DNA of 64,000 nt from Liolophura sinensis (GCF_032854445.1 NC_088307.1:6942001-7006000); one strand, 5' to 3'. Shown: positions 21,890-33,920, counted from the stretch's first letter. Numbers and translations are program-made. Notes: a model not told the origin generated them from the letters alone.

Positions 21890-22760
21890 TATTCCCTATT
21901 CTGACTTGTCCCTATCCCCAATTCTGAGTTGGCCTTGTTCCTATTCCCTATTATGACGTGCCCCTAGACCCTTTTTTGAATTGCCCCTAGTCCCTTTTCT
22001 GAATTGCCCCTATCCCCTTTTCTGATTTGTCCCTATTCACTTTTCTGAATTGCCCCTATTCCCTTTTCTGATTTGTCCCTATTCCCTTTTCTCTGAGTTG
22101 CCCCTATTCCCTATTCTGGCTTTTCCCTAGTCCATATTCTGACTTTTCCCTGGTCCCTATTCTGACTTTTCCCTGGTCCCTATTCTGACTTTTCCCTAGT
22201 CCAAATTCTGACTTTTCCCTGGCCCCTATTCTGACTTGTCCTTATTCCGTATCCTTATTCCCTATTCTGACTTTTTCTTGTTCTGACTTGTTCTTAGTCC
22301 CCATTCTGTATTTGGAGGGGTTCTTATTCTCTGTTACATGTATGACTTGTCCTTGATCCCTATTCTGAACTGTTCCTATTCCTTGAACTTGTTGCTATTC
22401 CTCATTATGATTTATTTATTTATTTGATTGGTGTTTTACACCATACTCAAGAATATTTCACTTATACGGCATCGACCAACATTAAGGTGGGAGGAAACCA
22501 GGCAGACCCCGTAGAGACCATCCGCAGTTTGCGGCAGACCTTCCCACTTACGGCCGGAGGGGAAGCCAGCATGAGCTGGACTCACAGCGACGGCATTGGT
22601 GAGAGTCTCCTGGGTCATTACGCTGCGCTATCGCCCTATCCAACTGAGCCACGGAGGCTCTATCCCCATAATGACATGTCCTTTATCCCTATTCTGAACT
22701 GTCCCTAATCTCCAATCTGATTTGTCCGAATTCCTTGTAATGACTTTCCCTGTGATGACT
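21890..22760 (+). repeat. Tandem array, ~20-23-bp unit, split by a SINE
   Basis: Unit ccctattctgacttttccct + agt, with variants cccttttctgaattg. It is interrupted at 22411-22660 and resumes to about 22760. Confidence 0.85.
22411..22660 (-). mobile_element. tRNA-derived SINE, full length, inserted in a tandem array
   Basis: The reverse orientation of the same family: poly(TTTA) tail first, then body, then 'actgagccacggaggctc' as the complement of the tRNA head. It sits inside the Ctattctgactt array (21890-22760), so the insertion is younger than the array. Confidence 0.88.
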
Positions 22761-23181
22761 GCTTCCTATTCTAACTTCTTTGTAGCGAGATCAGGACTAG
22801 CACAGACTTCAAGGCTGACAGCTTGTGATCCAATCAAATTCTTCATTCTGTATAGAAGGTGGCTTGTTCGCTCATGTTCATTTGGAAACTACTACTATGA
22901 TTAGCACTAAAGCCTGACCACCACTACCAGACTGGTTTTCAGACAAACTGGGAGTAGGCGTTACTTTATACAACTTGCCTATCTAATGTATAGCGACGAG
23001 TTGGCGGAGGGAAAGGCCAAGGGATCAGACTTCAAAAGAACAGACCTCCAAAACTCGAAGTACATGTAGGCATCACTAAATAGACCGCTTAAAAATATGC
23101 ATAAATATGCTTTCATTTATTTTTTTGTTTTTATTTTTAGATTTTTGTGAAGAGCATTATGGCGTTCAAACATATGAATTC

Positions 23182-23405
23182 TAAGGTGGGCTTTAGGGAC
23201 CATACTATCAGGGTTTAGGAACTCTGACGTCACAGCAAGTTTTCCAACTCTAATCACAACACTGAATGTTGGAATAACGCTTATTACCCATGTGTAAAAG
23301 ATTCCTAATAAAACATTACCAAAAATTTCTGTCTTTTGGTGAAAATCAGGAAAAAAATGTCAGAGTTCTTAGATACCGTCAATATGGCCCATAAAGCCCA
23401 CCTTA
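23182..23405. mobile_element. MITE with ~47-bp terminal inverted repeats
   Basis: taaggtgggctttagggacc on the left mirrors ggcccataaagcccacctta on the right, and the repeats extend to gaactctgac / gtcagagttc. Sequence just outside (gctgaaatatttgac) resembles 59225-59250, so the MITE may sit in an older repeat. Confidence 0.83.
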
Positions 23406-24438
23406 CTGCTGAAATATTTGACTACCTTTCAACACTTTTTAAGAAATGTGGAAAAATAAATGAAATATTTTTTTACGCATAGTTTTCAGTTGTCTGTACG
23501 ATGAACCTTACTAAACATTTTAGTATCTGACTTTAATGAAATCTGCCTGCCCTCAGTGTTCAGGGTCAGATGGTGGAGGGCAGCATTGTGTTGAATATGC
23601 AGTGTATGTAGTGGAGTCAAAAGCAGATCAATTCTACTCAATTTCATACCAAATTAAGAACAAAATTGTTGCCAATCTCTTTTTCATAAGAACATGATCG
23701 TTTGTATGTGTACTATTTTATTGAAATATAATATCACTTCGTCAGTCCTCCGATTGTCCTAAAACAGTGCCCTTTTAGGATTTGCACATTTTAGATTTAA
23801 TAATTGGTATTGTTATCATTAAAAAAAGTGTCAGTGTCCTTTATTTCTTTATCTTCTGCATGTCTTGTTGATCAAAATGTACGCAGACATGCTGTTTGTC
23901 TTAGAAGTGATGTCAAAAGTTATAACTGCACTGGTTACTTTACACTGGGAATCAGTAACCCAGGGGAAGCATTCGGTTTTTAAATTTACAGTTATTTAAA
24001 AGAGTAACTGTGAAAAGTAAAGAAAAAAATAGTTGAGCAACACATTGTAGATACATAAAAGCTGCCATAACTCTGGATGAGCCAGTGGGTTCCATCGTTA
24101 AATCAGATTTCTACCTTGTGATATAAAAGCCGTTAATAAATTGCCTTTATGCATTGTATTAAGTATAACCATAGCAACGATTTAACTGTATTTCACCAAA
24201 GTCTACTATTTTTTACGCGATTCATTTTTCTTGATTCTGATTGGTACAGATTGATACATTTTGTGTCATAAATGTAACAAAATTACTGAATTGATTGTGT
24301 TCTAATCGTAGTTTTACTTGATTTTACCTTTGTACAGTATGTTAATTATGGAGATTAGAATGATAATTCCAATCTTCTTTAATGTTCCTGAAGGTGCATC
24401 AAATTCATGGGTCATACGTCTGTTTTGACTGCATCAAA

Positions 24439-24596
24439 TGGTCTAGAATTTCGCCCAAAAATTGCATTTTTGGAGGCAAATATATGTCACTGAATATGAC
24501 TTATGGTTCTCTAAGTTCAGATTTTCCTACCTTCCAAACAAATCTCTAAAGACCTTAATAAGATGAATAAAACTTCCAGAATCAGGCGAAATGTAC
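24439..24596. mobile_element. MITE, same family, opposite orientation
   Basis: tggtctagaatttcgcccaa ... cagaatcaggcgaaat. The middle is in reverse order (ctaccttccaaacaaatctc). The right terminus is degraded. Confidence 0.6.
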
Positions 24597-25269
24597 AACT
24601 TCATGATACTAGTCAGGGGCAACATTTTAGATCATCGACAACATGCATATAAAGAAAATGTAAAATGTGATTTGAATATCTGCCTTTGCATCCTTAAACA
24701 GCTAAAATTAAAATCATGAAACTAAATCAGTATGATTTGAAGACAGACCTAACCGAGTTTTAGCGTTTAAGACCATAACATTTAACAATCTACTGATGTT
24801 TTAGATTTCGCAGTGAATTGCGCTGTAGAATGTTTCTGTCCCCAAGGAATTGATACATTCATCTTTAAGTTTAAGAAAAAGACAATACAAAATATCGTCA
24901 TTAGAAACATCCCAGAAAAATATATTTAAAATCCTTGAAATTTTGTCGTTCAAGAAAGGGTTATAGTTTTTTATAGGCTCTATAGAAAATATTGATACAT
25001 GTTGTGTTGGGCCCAACATTGTTGACTTCCTCGAAATCATGTACAGCAACATGTAATTACAGACAAAACAGTATTTTATACCTGTAATTAGACTCATTAA
25101 TTTAGCACTTCACATGAATTTTTCAATATTTCAGGATAGAGAGGTGTAAGGAATAAAGATGAAAGTCATGACAAACGCTGTATAATTAGTTTATATTTAC
25201 ATTCTTGGGCATTTTTGTCAAAAGGGCTTTTTTTTTTCTAGTCGAGTAAAGCCCAGCTGAGAATTCAAT

Positions 25270-25485
25270 ACCGAAACACCTTTACTGTAATTCTTCAACA
25301 TTTTCACATATCTGTAAGATGTTTATTTAAATATAATCTGTGGGCATTATTCTGTGTAAACTGATAAAATTATACTTTTAGTGAAACCCTAAACTTTTGT
25401 CTCGAAAATAAAATTACAAATGTGCATAAATTGCAATGAAAGCTGCTCTTTCATATGCGAAAAGGATGAGGAAATAGGGTATACC
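25270..25485 (-). repeat. Same dispersed repeat, reverse orientation
   Basis: Reverse complement copy: ctgtaattcttcaacatttt, ctgataaaattatactt, gcataaattgcaatgaaagc and agctgctctttcatatgcga. Confidence 0.65.
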
Positions 25486-25994
25486 TGCTTTGAGAAATGA
25501 ATTCAAAAATTAAGTAAAGGTTTTGATTTTTTTTTTCAAAGTTTTCAGTGGTGTGACTAACTGATGAAAACTTCTTTCCTTTTCCAAAATCCTTTGAAAC
25601 ATTGCTCGGTCTTGTACATGTATACCGGTTACTACAAGGGAGGACTTTTTAACCTTTGTTTTTTTTTTTAAGAATCTAAACAAAATGACGTTGCAAAAGT
25701 CATGAAATAATTTACTCAGTTTATGCATTATGATATCAGGTGATGGTAAATTGTAGGTTACCTCTTTGTTCACTACATACCAAATAATACCAGTACATAG
25801 ATTATGTATATAGGCTTGTACACAAGTGATCATGTTTTTTTTTTTTCTGTAAAAAATGTTACAGTTTTTTGTTTCCAGTGTATTTTGAAAACTTGGATAT
25901 AATCACAAAGGTATGAATTCAGTATTTATTTCAGAGACTTGGCACAATTCGATTTCTTGTTATTAATAATTAATACATTGATATAAATGTTATA

Positions 25995-26250
25995 AATTGT
26001 CAATGTTAATGAGTTGCTTTGGCAGTGTTTTGGTAGATCATTGTTTGATCTTGGAAATGGTCCAGGCAGAAAGGCCAACTTTGAGCTCACAAAGATTATC
26101 AAGTCATTGTCGATTGTAGGTCAGTGTCAATATTAATGGGATTGCTTCGGCACTTGGTCGGCTTTTGATAGATCATTGTTTGATCTTGAAAACGGCCAAG
26201 GCAAACAAGACAACTTTGTTTGAGCATTCTTGGCTTTGAGCTCACAAAGA
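25995..26250 (+). repeat. Diverged two-copy tandem duplication (~135 bp)
   Basis: tagatcattgtttgatcttg occurs twice, each followed by a 'tttgagctcacaaagatta' segment; the second copy has a ~20-base insertion. Confidence 0.6.
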
Positions 26251-26959
26251 TTAAATTTGTGTATTTTTTAAATGTCTCGTGTCTCATGGTCACGTGAAAA
26301 TTTTGTAAAGAGCAGCTAGTGAACTTCTGCATGTGGGATCATATGCCGCATCCAAAGGAACTAGCGTTTCTTGTAACTTCCCGCCTCCCCACCCTCACCC
26401 CCCTAAAACATTAACCAAAAACTGGGAACTAGGCTTTAAACCTCTGATACATCATATAACAAGTAGTAGATGAGTTATTAGAACCACTGAGTCCAAATTT
26501 AACAGTCACAGTATTGGAGTATATGGTATATTAGGGACAGCTCCATGTGATTCTTAACCCAGGCTCCTCATATAGTGCTCTAGCCAACTCTCATTGGCCT
26601 GTTCACGTCATGTGCGCCGACAACTTCCACAGAATGGAAAGCAAATCAGGCCTACACATAGTTTCTGTTTCATTCCTAGAACTCCGATATGTCTATGATA
26701 ACTGGATGCTTTGCAAATGCAGGAGTTGTGTGTCCTGAATAACAATATATGCTTTCTTGTCAGACGTAACATATCCGGAGCAAGATTCCAAGAGTTTGAT
26801 ATTGGGAGAGAAACGAAAACTACATTGAATAAAACATCATGAAAAAAGAAAATAAATGAGTTATTTGTGGCTTTTTGTTCAGTATTGCTTATTCAGAAAA
26901 GAAAAAAAAATGTATCTACAATGTGATAGGAGAAGACCTTTAACTCTAATTACGGTGAA

Positions 26960-27157
26960 TGACCTAGAATTTCGCCCTTGACTATGTTAGACATTTTGCC
27001 TGATGCTAAGTTCTTTTGAGCTTTGAAAAGTTGTTATAAGGTTTTGTTTGGAAAGTAGGATGATTTCTGACAGGAAAATGTAAGCTACAGCACCAAAAGT
27101 GATATGGTATACATTTCCATCTGATACAGTGGGGTTTTTTGGAGAAATTTTAGGTCA
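26960..27157. mobile_element. MITE, same family as 60873
   Basis: tgacctagaatttcgcc ... ggagaaattttaggtca, with the same middle (gtaagctacagcaccaaaag). The right terminus (ttttaggtcatgtacc-cgttcgacgacg) is repeated once after 27157. Confidence 0.78.
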
Positions 27158-27399
27158 TGTACCGCATTCGACGACGTTTTAGGTCATGTACCACGTTCGA
27201 CGACGTTTTACCTTCTAAGGCCATATTCAGCTGATTTTCTGTTTTTTGTCTCCAGCACTGGTATAGACTTGTACGACAAGCACAACATAACGTAAGGCAT
27301 CTTACCACACCTCCCCTGGACCGCTTTGATGGCGTAATGCTTAGAGCGTCCGTCTCGAACTCTGGTGTCGTGTCATACCAAAGCTTTCGAAAATAGTGC

Positions 27400-27500
27400 T
27401 TGCTGCTGAGAGGTTAGAGCACGGAAACTGGACTGGTTGGCCCGGTGTCACTATAATGTGACTGGGTGGAGTGTCATGTTTGGTGACTTTTCGTCTTCAG
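27400..27500 (+). repeat. Dispersed repeat 'ggactggttggcccggtgtc'
   Basis: Shares gtcactataatgtgactggg and tggagtgtcatgtttggtg with 28795-28925, and more weakly with 2080-2160. Confidence 0.6.
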
Positions 27501-27964
27501 ATGACTAAAAATAGTTAAGAACGACTTAAACATTATTCATAAACATTAGTGTGTTATGTTGGTACTCTAGAAAATAATTGCAGCTCTGCTCGTATGTGTA
27601 CTATAGACCGACAGTAGTGATCAATGAAAGAAAACCGTAATCATAATGACAGAATAATGACACACAAGTAGCTGTAACATTCTGTCCTGCGTTTCCATTG
27701 TATGGATTTTCTGTGTAGATGTTCATCTCTCATATCTCTCAACAAGCTGTTTGCGTGGAAAAGCTATGCAGTAGAAAAATAACCCTTTGAACCTATGAAA
27801 GAGTTACAATGACAAGAACCACGAAATCAAACCAATCTGTGACTCCACGACGGTGGGGTTTACGGGTGGACGAAACCAAAGTAAACTACCGTCCTTAAAT
27901 ACCTGATTATAAATCTTCTGACTAGAAGGAGCAACGAGAGCTGGGTTCGGACAGACAATAATGA

Positions 27965-28545
27965 TCACGGGCCTGTCATGTGAACGGAGAGAGGTGCGTT
28001 CAAAGAGGCGGTATTGGTCACGGAACTGCCATCTGAACGGAGAGGTGCGTTCAAAGAGGCGGTATTGGTCACGAAACTGCCATCTGAACGGAGAGGTGCG
28101 TTCAAAGAGGCGGTATTGGTCACGAAACTGCCATCTGAACGGAGAGGTGCGTTCAAAGAGGCGGTGTTGGTCACGGGCCTGCCGTCTGAGGGGAGAGGTG
28201 CGTTCAAACAGGCGGTATTGGTCATGGAACTGCCATCTGAACGGAGCCTGTAATATGAACGGAGAAGTGCACTCAAAACAGGCGATATTGGTCACGCCCT
28301 GTAATCTGAACGGAGAGGTGCGTTCAAACAGGCGGTACTGGTCATGGGCCTGTAATCTGAACGGAGAGTTGCGCTAAAACAGGTGATATTGGTCACGGAC
28401 ATGTAATTTGAACGGGCAAGTGCGCTCAAAGAGGCGATATTGCTCACAGGTCGTTAATCTGAACGGAGAGGTGCGTTCAAACAGGCTTTTGGTAACGGGC
28501 CTGAATCTGAATGGAGAAGTGCGCTCAAATATGCTATACTGATCA
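27965..28545 (+). repeat. Tandem array, 51-bp unit, ~11 copies
   Basis: Unit ggtcacgaaactgccatctg + aacggagaggtgcgttcaaa + gaggcggtatt. The 51-base period explains the open frames on both strands (163 and 138 codons). Copies after 28250 are diverged. Confidence 0.92.
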
Positions 28546-28794
28546 CGAAATCTCACTGACCAAGGTCTGTAATTTGAACTTACAGATTCTCTAGAACATC
28601 TGAACCAGTGAGTTTCCGCATTATAGGTAGAGTGTAACTTCATTTAATCTTTCGCTGTGTTGTATTTAGCCCAGCTATCCGGCCTCCTATAAAACGGCGC
28701 TGGTCCTGGCAGTGACAAGATCGCCCACACCTTTACAACTCTATTCCGCCCTAATGGGCACTTGTTGCCTCCTCGCTTGGCGCTCAGCCTTGAA

Positions 28795-28925
28795 GGACTA
28801 GAGCAAGGAAACGGGACTGGTTGAGCCGGTATCAGTATAATGTGACTGGGTGGGGTGTCATGTCTGGTGTCTTCGGCATGATACTTCAGTGGCGACAGCG
28901 CTTTGGTGGCATGGACTCTCCCTAC
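28795..28925 (+). repeat. Same dispersed repeat, longer copy
   Basis: gagcaaggaaacgggactgg, ataatgtgactgggtggggt and cttcggcatgatacttcagt. This motif set is common in molluscan non-coding DNA, to my knowledge. Confidence 0.6.
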
Positions 28926-28929
28926 CACA

Positions 28930-30470
28930 GGGTCGAAATGTCCAAACCTGCATCGGTAAAACCTCTTTTAGCAACAATCTAAGCGTTGAAACGTGAAGTT
29001 TAAAGAATGTCAAACCGACTTCCGCCCGTCATGGTTGGAATTCCCGTAACAGGGCTTATATGCTACATTGATACCATCATGCAAGTGATAGTTTCGTCTT
29101 CAGAAAGCGAAAAAGCACAATGAAAGCCAAAAAGCTACATATGAAAACAAAGAACAGATCTTATTGATAGAAACGCCTACAGCAAATGTCTACATACATG
29201 TGCCACGGAATCTCGCTTGCATGCGAGAAAACAAAAAGTCCGAAAATCTGGCGTGCATATGAGAAACGGGTATGTATGGTTCGCACGACTATTTTGGGGA
29301 TATCTGGCATGCATACGAGGAAAAACTCGCCCGAACGGCACATACTTAATAAATGTTTTTGTACATTCACGCGTGTTTGCGTGAGATTTCGTAACATGTG
29401 CATGTGGAAATTTACTCCGTGCACGAGCTAAGTTTTCCCTGTCCGTGCGTTCGTGTGTGCTTTCGTTCGTTTTGGTACACGTGTCAATAAAAACACGCGT
29501 TCATGGGATTACTTTTTACATGGTCGAGACAACGAATGAACGACATCGGTTTCCACATAGGAAACAGCGCATTGCGAAGCTCGTGAAAGTATACCCTTAG
29601 TTGCGAACATTGCTTAAAATGCCTTGATGAATCCAGGGTAAACAAGTAATCAACCCCTCATGGTTTTAACTTGTTTATAAAGTCCTTGAAATACGGACTG
29701 ACTAGAGGATTTCGAGTGGGCACCGCCTCCGCTTATCTCACGTTAGTGTACGTATGTTCATGTTTCATAGAATGCCTGGTGTCAATTCCCGTGCACTTAG
29801 TCTACTGACACGCACGGAGTTCTACTGAGGCAAACGGTAAACCATTAGTTCGATAATGTGTTTGACTTAGACAATAGAAAGGAAAGCGAACTGTTAAATA
29901 TCGAAATGGCAATGTACATAAATCACATCATCAGGGGCATTGTTTGTGTGTATATCCACTGTTTTTACAATTATGACAAAGCAAGCGAATGTACGGAACT
30001 GCAGTTAAGCACGATGGTGATATTTGGGAAGCAGTATCCAGTCACAGACAGCTAACGTTGCTGATTCGGGACGACTTTATTCGCCTTTCACAACACTACA
30101 CACAGGTATTCACCCCGACCGTGCACGGCAGTTCTTATAGGCAGGGCTTACGTCCTTCTTACAGTAAAGTAGGTGGTACACCATGCCACGTATAACTTTT
30201 AGGTTTACGTTTGCAGGTGAGTGAATACAGTTGACGTCTGAGATGTATGAATTGACAAATTGCTTGCGATCGCCGCTCTCTGGATGAACTGCCTTGGTGG
30301 CTGAATATTACATAGGAAAAGGTTGGCTAATACCTTTTATGTACTTGACAAGCTGGTTTAGTTGGATATAGTAACTAGACTTAGAATACATTTGGACGAG
30401 TGGATCTCTGTTTGCGGTGTAGTAAACTGCAAAGCTTGGATGTCCAGTACAGCTTGACGCCGACGGTATT
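28930..30470. other. Intergenic, upstream of the GPCR
   Basis: 29200-29330 has loose direct repeats (cttgcatgcgagaaaac, gcgtgcatatgagaaac, ggcatgcatacgaggaa). Otherwise unique. No TATA box can be assigned with confidence. Confidence 0.5.
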
Positions 30471-31424
30471 ATGGCAAGCGAAGAATTCGCCACAGAAAAT
30501 TTGACCTCCAGCTTTCTTTGGATGAATTTGACAAATTCGGAAAACATTCCCGAGGACTTGATTAAAATTCTACAAGTTGTCCTCATTATCAAGAGCTGTC
30601 TGTTGATTATCGGGGTTGTAGCAAATGCCACCCTAATAATATCCGTGTTACAACAGAGGGCCCTGCGGAGCTCGCCTACCTTCGTCGTTCTGGTGAGTCT
30701 AGCCTTGGCAGACTCCATCCTACTGGTTACTCAGCAACTGGGGGCTGTCATCCCATTCATGGAGAGTTTTAAACTGAAGACTTTGTTTTGTAAAATTTAT
30801 TTCTACATGTTGATGAGCTTTGTGGGAATAAGTTCCAGTCATTTGGTCTTGTTTTCTGCGTACCGATTCATCGCTATCGTGAAACCATTTTTTGGTAGAC
30901 GATACATCACAATAGGGAGAACTTTGCGCGCTTGCGTCATCATATGGTCAATATTCCCAGCAGTCATGTACTCGCTACTGACAACCACACTCACGGGTGT
31001 TTCTCTTGCAGGAAATGTCACTATAAGTATGTGCAGCTACGCCACGAATGAAACCGAGAAACGTTTTATGCTTGCTTATGTCACTTTCTCCGTCTTAATA
31101 CCATTACTCCTGATTCCCACGCTTCACATATCCAAGCTGTGGATTTTCAAGAAGCGTGCGATGGAACCGCAGAACGATGGCAAACGACAGACGCTGTCTA
31201 GTCGAGCAGTGATTGTCACTGTGTTGACCTTTGTTCTTTGCTGGACGCCACTGATCGGCATTTTTGTAAGTGTCTATGTTTTCTCCATTCCGCTCTCACC
31301 GACTGTCTTCAAAGTGTTCCAGATTACACCACTGTTGATCAACGTTCAAGGAGTTCTGGACCCATTTCTCTACTTCTTTTTGTCACCTGTGTTAAGGCGC
31401 TCGGTCACTTGTTCTTCAACATGA
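30471..31424 (+). CDS. Rhodopsin-class (class A) GPCR, orphan, no introns in the frame
   Basis: A single 317-aa frame from ATG to TGA with seven hydrophobic segments at about 33-60, 68-92, 105-130, 150-172, 198-222, 245-270 and 280-306. Class A landmarks are present: Asn51 in TM1 (GVVAN), Asp81 in TM2 (LALAD), Cys107/Cys188 for the extracellular disulfide, Trp159 in TM4, Pro211 in TM5, CWTP at 257-260 and DPFLY at 297-301. Two N-glycosylation sequons (Asn10, Asn19) lie in the N-terminus and two (Asn182, Asn193) in extracellular loop 2. Odd features: the DRY motif is Tyr131-Arg132-Phe133, and the cytoplasmic tail is only about 10 residues with no obvious helix 8. It is probably a plasma-membrane receptor for a small ligand or peptide. 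The ligand cannot be inferred, and it looks like one of the lineage-expanded orphan receptors of lophotrochozoans. An upstream non-coding exon is possible but not visible. Confidence 0.88.
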   Translation: MASEEFATENLTSSFLWMNLTNSENIPEDLIKILQVVLIIKSCLLIIGVVANATLIISVLQQRALRSSPTFVVLVSLALADSILLVTQQLGAVIPFMESFKLKTLFCKIYFYMLMSFVGISSSHLVLFSAYRFIAIVKPFFGRRYITIGRTLRACVIIWSIFPAVMYSLLTTTLTGVSLAGNVTISMCSYATNETEKRFMLAYVTFSVLIPLLLIPTLHISKLWIFKKRAMEPQNDGKRQTLSSRAVIVTVLTFVLCWTPLIGIFVSVYVFSIPLSPTVFKVFQITPLLINVQGVLDPFLYFFLSPVLRRSVTCSST

Positions 31425-31662
31425 AACAGTTTCATATTCCGGCATAAACCAGAATTCTGCTGGTGGACTAAGCATCTCCGAGGCCTGGTGCCTTTGTATT
31501 GTAATAATGCTATTTTATGTTAAATGCGATGACAATACAGCATTATGAGTAATTCTGGGCTAGTGACGTCTTACAAATTGCAATTAGCATCACTGTATTA
31601 GCCATAGTGCCGGGGGGGGGGGTGTAAATTGCTACTGTGGAACCATTGACATGAACAGTTCG

Positions 31663-31668
31663 AATAAA
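31663..31668 (+). terminator. Candidate polyadenylation signal of the GPCR gene
   Basis: An AATAAA lies 239 bases after the GPCR stop and just before a SINE in opposite orientation. It is the first such hexamer downstream, and its use is inferred. Confidence 0.4.
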
Positions 31669-31678
31669 ATCGTAATTG

Positions 31679-31938
31679 TATTTATTTGATTGGTGTTTTA
31701 CGCCATACTCAAGAATATTTCACTTATACGACGGCGGTCAGCATTATGGTGGGTGGAAACCGGGCACAGCCCGGGGCAAACCCACGACCATCCGCAGGTT
31801 GCTGGAAGACCTTCCCACGTACGGCCGGAAAGGAAGCCAGCATGAGCTTGACTTGAACTCACAGCGACCGCATTGGTGAGAGACTCCTGGGTCATCACTC
31901 TGCACTAGCGCGCTAACCAACTGAGCCACGGAGGCCCC
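31679..31938 (-). mobile_element. tRNA-derived SINE, full length
   Basis: Near-consensus copy downstream of the GPCR gene. The tail/body starts tttatttgattggtgtttta and the head ends ctgagccacggaggcccc. The cgggcacagcccgg hairpin of the body is preserved. Confidence 0.9.
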
Positions 31939-32723
31939 CAAAATCGTAATTGAGGTAAACTGACAAGAGGCCTTTTTCACCGGTTACGTGTGACCATTTG
32001 CTCGCTATCACACTGTAGTCGCTTCTTTGGTTTTACTCTCTATGCTGTACGTCTTTATTTATATTTTAATCAGATGGATACATCAGTGTGTAGATCGCAT
32101 TGAAAACCTCATCCTTAACATTGGCTCTGCACTGAGGAATAATTTTATAGCCGAAGAATACATCTTCTTGTGAGATGATAAATGATATACTGAACTTGTT
32201 AGATGATCATATTCCAATACATACCTTGATTTTTGGGGGGTTTCGAATGGTAAAGGTGTTTGTCACACTAGACATGCGGTCAAGACCATTCTGTGGTTTC
32301 CCCAGCTTCTAAAACCCTGGCTGAGGTGAAATGAGAGGCCGTATTTCAGCGATTAGGTGTTACCATTTCCCGGCTGTCACACTGTCGTCGCTGCTCGGAT
32401 TTTACTCTCTGTGCTATGTGTCTTTAATTATGTTCTAATGTAAGTTATCGCTCAGATATCGCGGAAACAACTGATCGACGAATGGAAAAATCTGTGTATG
32501 TTCCCTTTCGTCAGCTCTATACCTGTTCTCCTTTGAATACTACTATATGTAGAAGTTACTAATTTCTAGAATTAACTATCATTCTCGATCATTCTTTTTC
32601 AATAGAGAGTATACTGATGATCATGCGCCTACATGTAACTTTAAACAACCCATAAATAGCAAAGGCTGTGAACGATATAGACCCACCTTCGCTGAAACGA
32701 CAGACTCTACATTTAGTACATCC

Positions 32724-32943
32724 GGGACTGATTCCACAAAGCCATTTCTGACTTAAGTCAAAAATTCAAAATCGCTGTATAATACTTATATCTGGGTACT
32801 GAAAGTTGAAATTTGGACACATTTGTCTTAAGATAATATTGATGAAATGGACAAAATTTTGATTCCGGTGGCTGAAAAATATGCTTTAAGATCGTATTTA
32901 AAAATTTGACTTAAGTCAGAAATGGCTTCGTGGAATCTGTCCC
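32724..32943. mobile_element. MITE with ~40-bp terminal inverted repeats
   Basis: The left end gggactgattccacaaagcc is mirrored by the right end ggcttcgtggaatctgtccc, and the inverted repeats continue through ttctgacttaagtcaaa. It is 220 bp with no ORF. Confidence 0.85.
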
Positions 32944-33716
32944 TAATCTGGACTTATATCGGTTTAGACCAGATACCGGTTTCCTTTCAAGTCGACTTTA
33001 CGACGAAGGATAATAATAGTTTCAGTTTCGACACGTCCTTAATTGGATAGCAATATACAGAATGGTCCTGTACAAATCTCGCCAGTCAGCATTTGTGAGA
33101 TTCTGTGTATTGTGTGACGATTTCAGTAAAAGAGTTATAACTCTAGGGACATTGACTAAAACGCCTTCACTTTAAATTTATTATAATTTACAAAGAGCTG
33201 ATACTCTTTTCTTCAAGGTAAATATCTTCTCCAAGACGGGATGTCCAGGACCTCTGACACTACTCCATCATCTTGTCTAGTCCTGCTTATCCCGGGGCTA
33301 CCATCCGAACATTCAGAATGCATGAGTCTTGGTGGCATCCCATGAATTGATTTCAACGATTGGTGTGTTAATGTTATGAGGACCATAAAAGATCTAGCAT
33401 ATATCTATATTTGCTGTGTAGAACGGCTGGACAAAACAGAATATATCCACAGGGAAGCTGTGTATATAAAGACAGGAGGAACGTGTATAAGAAAAGAGGG
33501 AAACCATGTATATAGGCCAGAGGAAACCGTCTATGTGTACCTAAAAGCGCAGGGTGAGGTGGCGGAAAACCTTCTTTAGGAGACGACCTCAAGTTTAAGT
33601 CAGTGGCTGCTGATCTCGAATTCTACACCAGTGACATCTAATAAATTGTAATTAACATCACCGTATTTTTTTCTAATTCTGCAGTAAAACGCATTTGAAA
33701 GTTTGGATTCTAGTTT

Positions 33717-33920
33717 GGCCTTTTCTGATCATATTGGAACCAGTGACGTCACATCAGGTTTTAGCCACTTAACACACACAGATTTCTAGATTTTATTACT
33801 TTTAAATATCACATACATATTGATTTACGAATGCACTCGCTGTGTGGACGATGGAACGACTATTTGAAGCAAAAAAAAATTGATGTGACGTCACTAATAC
33901 CCTCTTGGTCATAACAGGCC
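33717..33920. mobile_element. MITE with ~45-bp terminal inverted repeats carrying TGACGTCA
   Basis: The left end ggccttttctgatcatattg and the inner part agtgacgtcacatca pair with tgatgtgacgtcact and ttggtcataacaggcc on the right. It is 204 bp and non-coding. Confidence 0.83.

Larger units (their letters stand above)
22761..26960. other. Intergenic or distal TSC1 3' region
   Basis: AT-rich, with one MITE (23182), one MITE remnant (24439), a reversed dispersed repeat (25270) and a two-copy duplication (25995). An AATAAA at 26828-26833 with T/G-rich sequence after it could end a transcript. No supported gene. Confidence 0.5.

Noticed and set aside
27804-28377. 163- and 138-codon frames on opposite strands
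   Set aside because: Both come from the 51-bp array (17 codons per unit).
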